A DNA stretch of 64,000 bases, taken from the NCBI GenBank assembly GCA_035235625.1, contig CP141148.1, positions 28,459,057 to 28,523,056 on the forward strand. Direction: 5' to 3'. Shown here in pieces: positions 62,755 through 64,000 of this stretch; within the stretch, counting starts at the first letter, position 1, and the number at the start of each line of letters is the position of its first letter. Source of the stretch: Saururus chinensis (Eukaryota > Streptophyta > Magnoliopsida > Piperales > Saururaceae). The notes beneath the pieces were generated by a model. It saw nothing but the letters and a program-made list of their open reading frames with translations. It was not told where the DNA came from and made no database searches. A program made the translations under genes and the position numbers.

Positions 62755-63363
62755 CCTTTTGCATAGTCCCTTGGGATAACAAATTGTGTCTTCGCTACCG
62801 CTTCCTACCACTATATTGTCGTGTCAACGTCAATTGGTATATTTCTAGCATATCTCCAGCATTTTAAATTTCCACTCCATTCTTTAGCAGCAGAGGAATG
62901 CACTGCTGTACTTGAGTTGGATCACGACACAAGCACACTGGAGCGTTGATGTTGCGAGCCCAGAAATTAGTTGCCTTTGAGTGCCAATCTGCATGCTTTT
63001 TTGACGTCGACTGACTTGTGTAAGGGTGAGAGAAAGAGAGGAGGGAGGGGAGATAGAGATCGTATTAACACATCAAATTTTGGCAAACATGTAAAGTAGA
63101 AAGCACCAGATTTTGGCAAACATGTAAATCTGATCAATTGCCATTGAACATGAATGGAACACGTTTTGCATGCTAAAACTGCATGAATGCAGCAGATTGC
63201 ATGAATAAAGTAGAAGACACAACTACCTCCCGATTGCATGATTGCAGCAGAGAGCATGAATGGTTCCCATTATAAAGCAGTCCCATAATCATAATCATGT
63301 TTAAGGCTAGAAGACTGGGTTGCTGCGAACTCCATTTCTGGACCGACTGAGGCAAGAAATCAG
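62755..63363 (+). promoter_or_regulatory. Upstream region and probable leader exon of the zinc-finger gene
   Basis: About 600 bp between the copia LTR and the gene, with no coding frame of its own. It contains a local repeat of AGATTTTGGCAAACATGTAA-like sequence at 63077 and 63110. A leader exon probably ends near 63363 (AAGAAATCAG|GTATGACG), giving a 5'-UTR intron up to TTGTTGTTGCACAG at 63537. The minus-strand frames at 62967-63355 are not supported. Confidence 0.4.
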
Positions 63364-63541
63364 GTATGACGAGGCATCTCGTCTCTCTCTACCTATACAT
63401 ATTTGGTACCTGTATTTTATCTTAAGTTTATATAAAATAAATTTCCCTTAATATGTCAACAACTAGATATTTGTTTTCTCCAAGCTGCATGTGCAAGGAG
63501 CTGAATTGACTTTTTCATTTTTTTTGTTGTTGCACAGGAAT

Positions 63542-63799
63542 ATGGAGACATACTATTGTGCTCAATGTGGTAATAAAAGCTTCATAAAAAGTAGCATGGA
63601 ACAACACAATAAAGATAGACACAAGCATGACAAGGCTTATTGCAAACATTGCAATAATTGTTTCAAAACAGCAACGACGCATGCCGATCATCTAAATAAG
63701 GATGGATTATGCCCCAAAGCACCACAGCCGAAAAAGCAACAGGAGCAGCGTACAACGGCTGCTGAAGGGGAAGAAGGTGGCAAAGCAACCGCAGAATGA
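63542..63799 (+). CDS. Small C2H2-like zinc-finger protein
   Basis: 85-residue frame starting METYYCAQCGNKSFIKSSME just after a good acceptor (TTGTTGCACAG|GAATATGG). A longer reading from 63491 would cross that acceptor and is less likely. Residues 6-27 form a C2H2 finger (CAQC, 12 residues, H, then H after four: C-x2-C-x12-H-x4-H). Residues 35-57 form a second, incomplete finger (CKHC ... HADHLNKDGLC) ending in cysteine, so it would be of CCHC type. The tail is rich in lysine, glutamine, glutamate and alanine (KAPQPKKQQEQRTTAAEGEE). It may be a nucleic-acid-binding protein of unknown role. Downstream, near-repeats of GGTGGTGAAGCA continue out of frame to about 63900, suggesting the tail was once longer or is evolving by repeat expansion. 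Confidence 0.55.
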   Translation: METYYCAQCGNKSFIKSSMEQHNKDRHKHDKAYCKHCNNCFKTATTHADHLNKDGLCPKAPQPKKQQEQRTTAAEGEEGGKATAE

Positions 63800-64000
63800 G
63801 CAGGAGGTGGAAAAAAGGCTGTAGGAGCACAAGGTGGTGAAGCAGCCATAGAAGGGGCAGAACGTGGAGAGCAGCCGTAGAAAGGGAAGGTGGTGAAGCA
63901 AGAAAATTATAGCAGAATAAGAAAGCTGATCAAGCCCAAGATATAATTAAAACTTTATCTTAGGACAAATAGGAAACTTATCCTAAAAACTTTTATAAGT
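63800..64000. repeat. GAAGG/GTGGTGAAGCAG-like degenerate repeat and 3' flank
   Basis: Purine-rich imperfect units (AAGGTGGTGAAGCAGCC, GAACGTGGAGAGCAGCC, GAAGGTGGTGAAGCAAG) follow the zinc-finger stop codon, then AT-rich DNA runs to the window edge. Confidence 0.5.

Overview
The window is nuclear DNA of a flowering plant. It is AT-rich, its genes have GT-AG introns, and it carries an F-box/KIB1 gene, a fluG/NodGS glutamine-synthetase-like relic, and the usual plant transposon classes: Ty1/copia, long LTR-type sequences, hAT, CACTA, PIF/Harbinger and MITEs. The species cannot be named from the sequence. All homology calls come from recognising motifs by eye; nothing was searched or aligned by program.

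Layout. 1-13.4 kb: a large inverted repeat (arms about 1-2012 and 11271-13390, outer halves AT-rich tandem arrays) encloses two tandem copies of an uncharacterised three-exon membrane-protein gene (3118-3954 and 9484-10381), with a 1.4 kb CACTA-type element between them. 14.4-17 kb: an LTR-like block. 17.0-18.2 kb: an inverted relic of the same gene family's 5' flank. 19.4-21.85 kb: a PIF/Harbinger-type element with a TTA target duplication. 22-24.8 kb: host-gene relics, including a fluG/NodGS exon. 24.9-30.1 kb: a complete-structured but broken copia fossil on the minus strand. 31.2-31.9 kb: a hAT MITE with a perfect 8-bp target duplication.

32.1-33.3 kb holds the best intact gene, a 398-residue F-box/KIB1-type protein. 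A decayed partial copy follows at 33.9-36.0 kb, split by a 1.4 kb insertion. 36-41.7 kb holds a decayed host gene (37.5-38.0 kb), a foldback MITE, a 104-105 bp tandem array, and two coding-like pieces on the minus strand, one of them a possible tiny two-exon gene (41256-40923).

41.75-62.75 kb is one old copia fossil (minus strand) opened by three later insertions: an inverted-repeat element (43230-46940), an autonomous-type hAT (48655-54816) that itself holds a solo LTR (50295-52461), and a 4.6 kb solo-LTR-like block (57231-61875). Subtracting the insertions leaves about 6.5 kb, a normal copia length. The last kilobase carries a small C2H2 zinc-finger gene (63542-63799).

I see no operon-like or defence-like system. 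The most unusual structures are the gene pair bracketed by inverted arms, and the LTR-related element built as a near-palindrome with a 5-bp target duplication.
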